Of a DNA stretch of 64,000 nucleotides, positions 63,153 to 64,000 are shown piece by piece; position 1 is the first letter of the stretch, and every line of letters starts with the position of its first letter. This DNA is from Rotaria sordida (taxonomy: Eukaryota; Rotifera; Eurotatoria; Philodinida; Philodinidae): assembly GCA_905250125.1 (NCBI GenBank), contig CAJNOL010000083.1, positions 228,997-292,996 on the forward strand. Reading direction: 5' to 3'. The notes under the pieces were generated by a model. That model had not been told where the DNA came from. It did no database searches and saw only the letters and a list, made by a program, of their open reading frames with translations. The position numbers and the translations under genes are program-made.

Positions 63153-64000
63153 AAATAAATTTGTTTTCTTTTTTTTTTCTTTTGTTTTCTGGATTTCGAT
63201 CTACTCAGTGTTCATAACAGTCAATTGAATATTGGTTTAATTTATCTATTTATTTTTTTTTCTCTTGTGTATCTATGAAGAGCGAAATGATACATTATTT
63301 CATACCGGGGGATTAAATATACTTGACAATTTACAAAGAAAATAACGAAACTGGTTGAAAAGATGAATCTTATAAATAAAAGATAGAAAAAGCTATTTTA
63401 TGATTTGTATTAAGAATGCAACAGCAACGATAAATACTGATGCCATCGGTCTGAGATAGAGCGTTGCATTGATGTAGGCAAGATAAAACTACGATGATCT
63501 TAGATTCATTTCGATTTTTTTTAGTCGATGGAAGTTTATTTCAAGAAAATAGCTGAGTTTTATCAAACTGTGAGAATTAAGCCTTTCTCGAATTCGAAAA
63601 TTTCAACAATCTTCCTATAGATTCGAATTTTTGAACACTAAAAACCTTTAGTCTCTTTTTATAAAATTCAATTATTTTATTAAAATTGCCTTCCTGATCG
63701 AGAAAATCAAAATCAATACAAAACTATCCTAATTTCATTAGGCATTCACCATTAGTCTGTACGTACATTTTAAGACTAGTGCACCAGTACCATTACATCC
63801 CTAATTTGTATAGTAAGAGAATTTTTCAGCATTGTCTATATGCGACACTTCAAAAATTTTTCCTTTTTCTAAAATAAATAATTGTCAAGAAAATATAGCA
63901 GACATAACGGGCGAACCGAAAGTTTTGAGACAAAATATTTGTTTATTTTTTAGATACGTTGAAAGTGTATTCAAGGAGACGATAGCTATGAGTTAGGATC
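63153..64000. other. Downstream intergenic sequence to window end
   Basis: About 850 bp after the FAM114A stop. AT-rich, no supported gene or recognised repeat. Confidence 0.6.

Overview
This is an animal nuclear genome window: very AT-rich, intron-dense, with many short introns of about 50-80 bp and a minority of 0.7-1.9 kb. Protein families are metazoan (a Shaker-type K+ channel, SLC4 bicarbonate transporter, SMPD2, RAP1GDS1, FAM114A). Composition, tiny introns and splice-acceptor-like sites just before several ATGs, including two tightly packed same-strand gene clusters, would fit a bdelloid rotifer such as Rotaria or Adineta. That assignment is inference; no taxonomic marker is present.

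Layout. 1-2178 (-): RAP1GDS1/SmgGDS, running off the left edge. 3823-6448 (+): SREK1-like splicing regulator. 6449-10071: gene-poor, with decayed coding-like pieces and a 10-N assembly gap. 10072-13418 (+): Kv channel with an unusual S6. 15164-18956 (+): nucleolin-like protein in 19 exons with duplicated acidic exons. 21833-24508 (-): uncharacterised 534-residue low-complexity protein. 25784-26164 (-): BAP18-like protein, head to head with PSMD7. 26428-38587 (+): PSMD7, SMPD2 and an ABCB9/TAP-like half transporter in a tight row. 38588-47243: 8.6 kb extremely AT-rich stretch without a convincing gene. 47244-55611 (+): Na+/HCO3- transporter (SLC4A7/8/10-like), 22 exons. 56723-57454 (-) MRPL21 and 57623-59479 (-) WDR45B/WIPI3, 168 bp apart. 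60731-63152 (+): FAM114A.

I joined exons by hand for every multi-exon gene; each complete model is divisible by three and keeps family motifs across junctions. Most genes are unrelated housekeeping functions. The local links are the shared 5' region of the BAP18-like gene and PSMD7, the PSMD7-SMPD2-ABCB9 row (SMPD2 stop to ABCB9 ATG is 67 bp, with a consensus 3' splice site touching the ATG) and the WDR45B-MRPL21 pair, which has the same arrangement. These look like trans-spliced operons.

Long introns are mostly explained by non-coding inverted-repeat elements (MITE-like). Three families can be recognised: family A at 4119, 11400 and 38880; family B at 34255 and 36763; family C at 22620-23217, with TA target duplications. 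I saw no rRNA, convincing tRNA, CRISPR array or intact transposase/reverse transcriptase.
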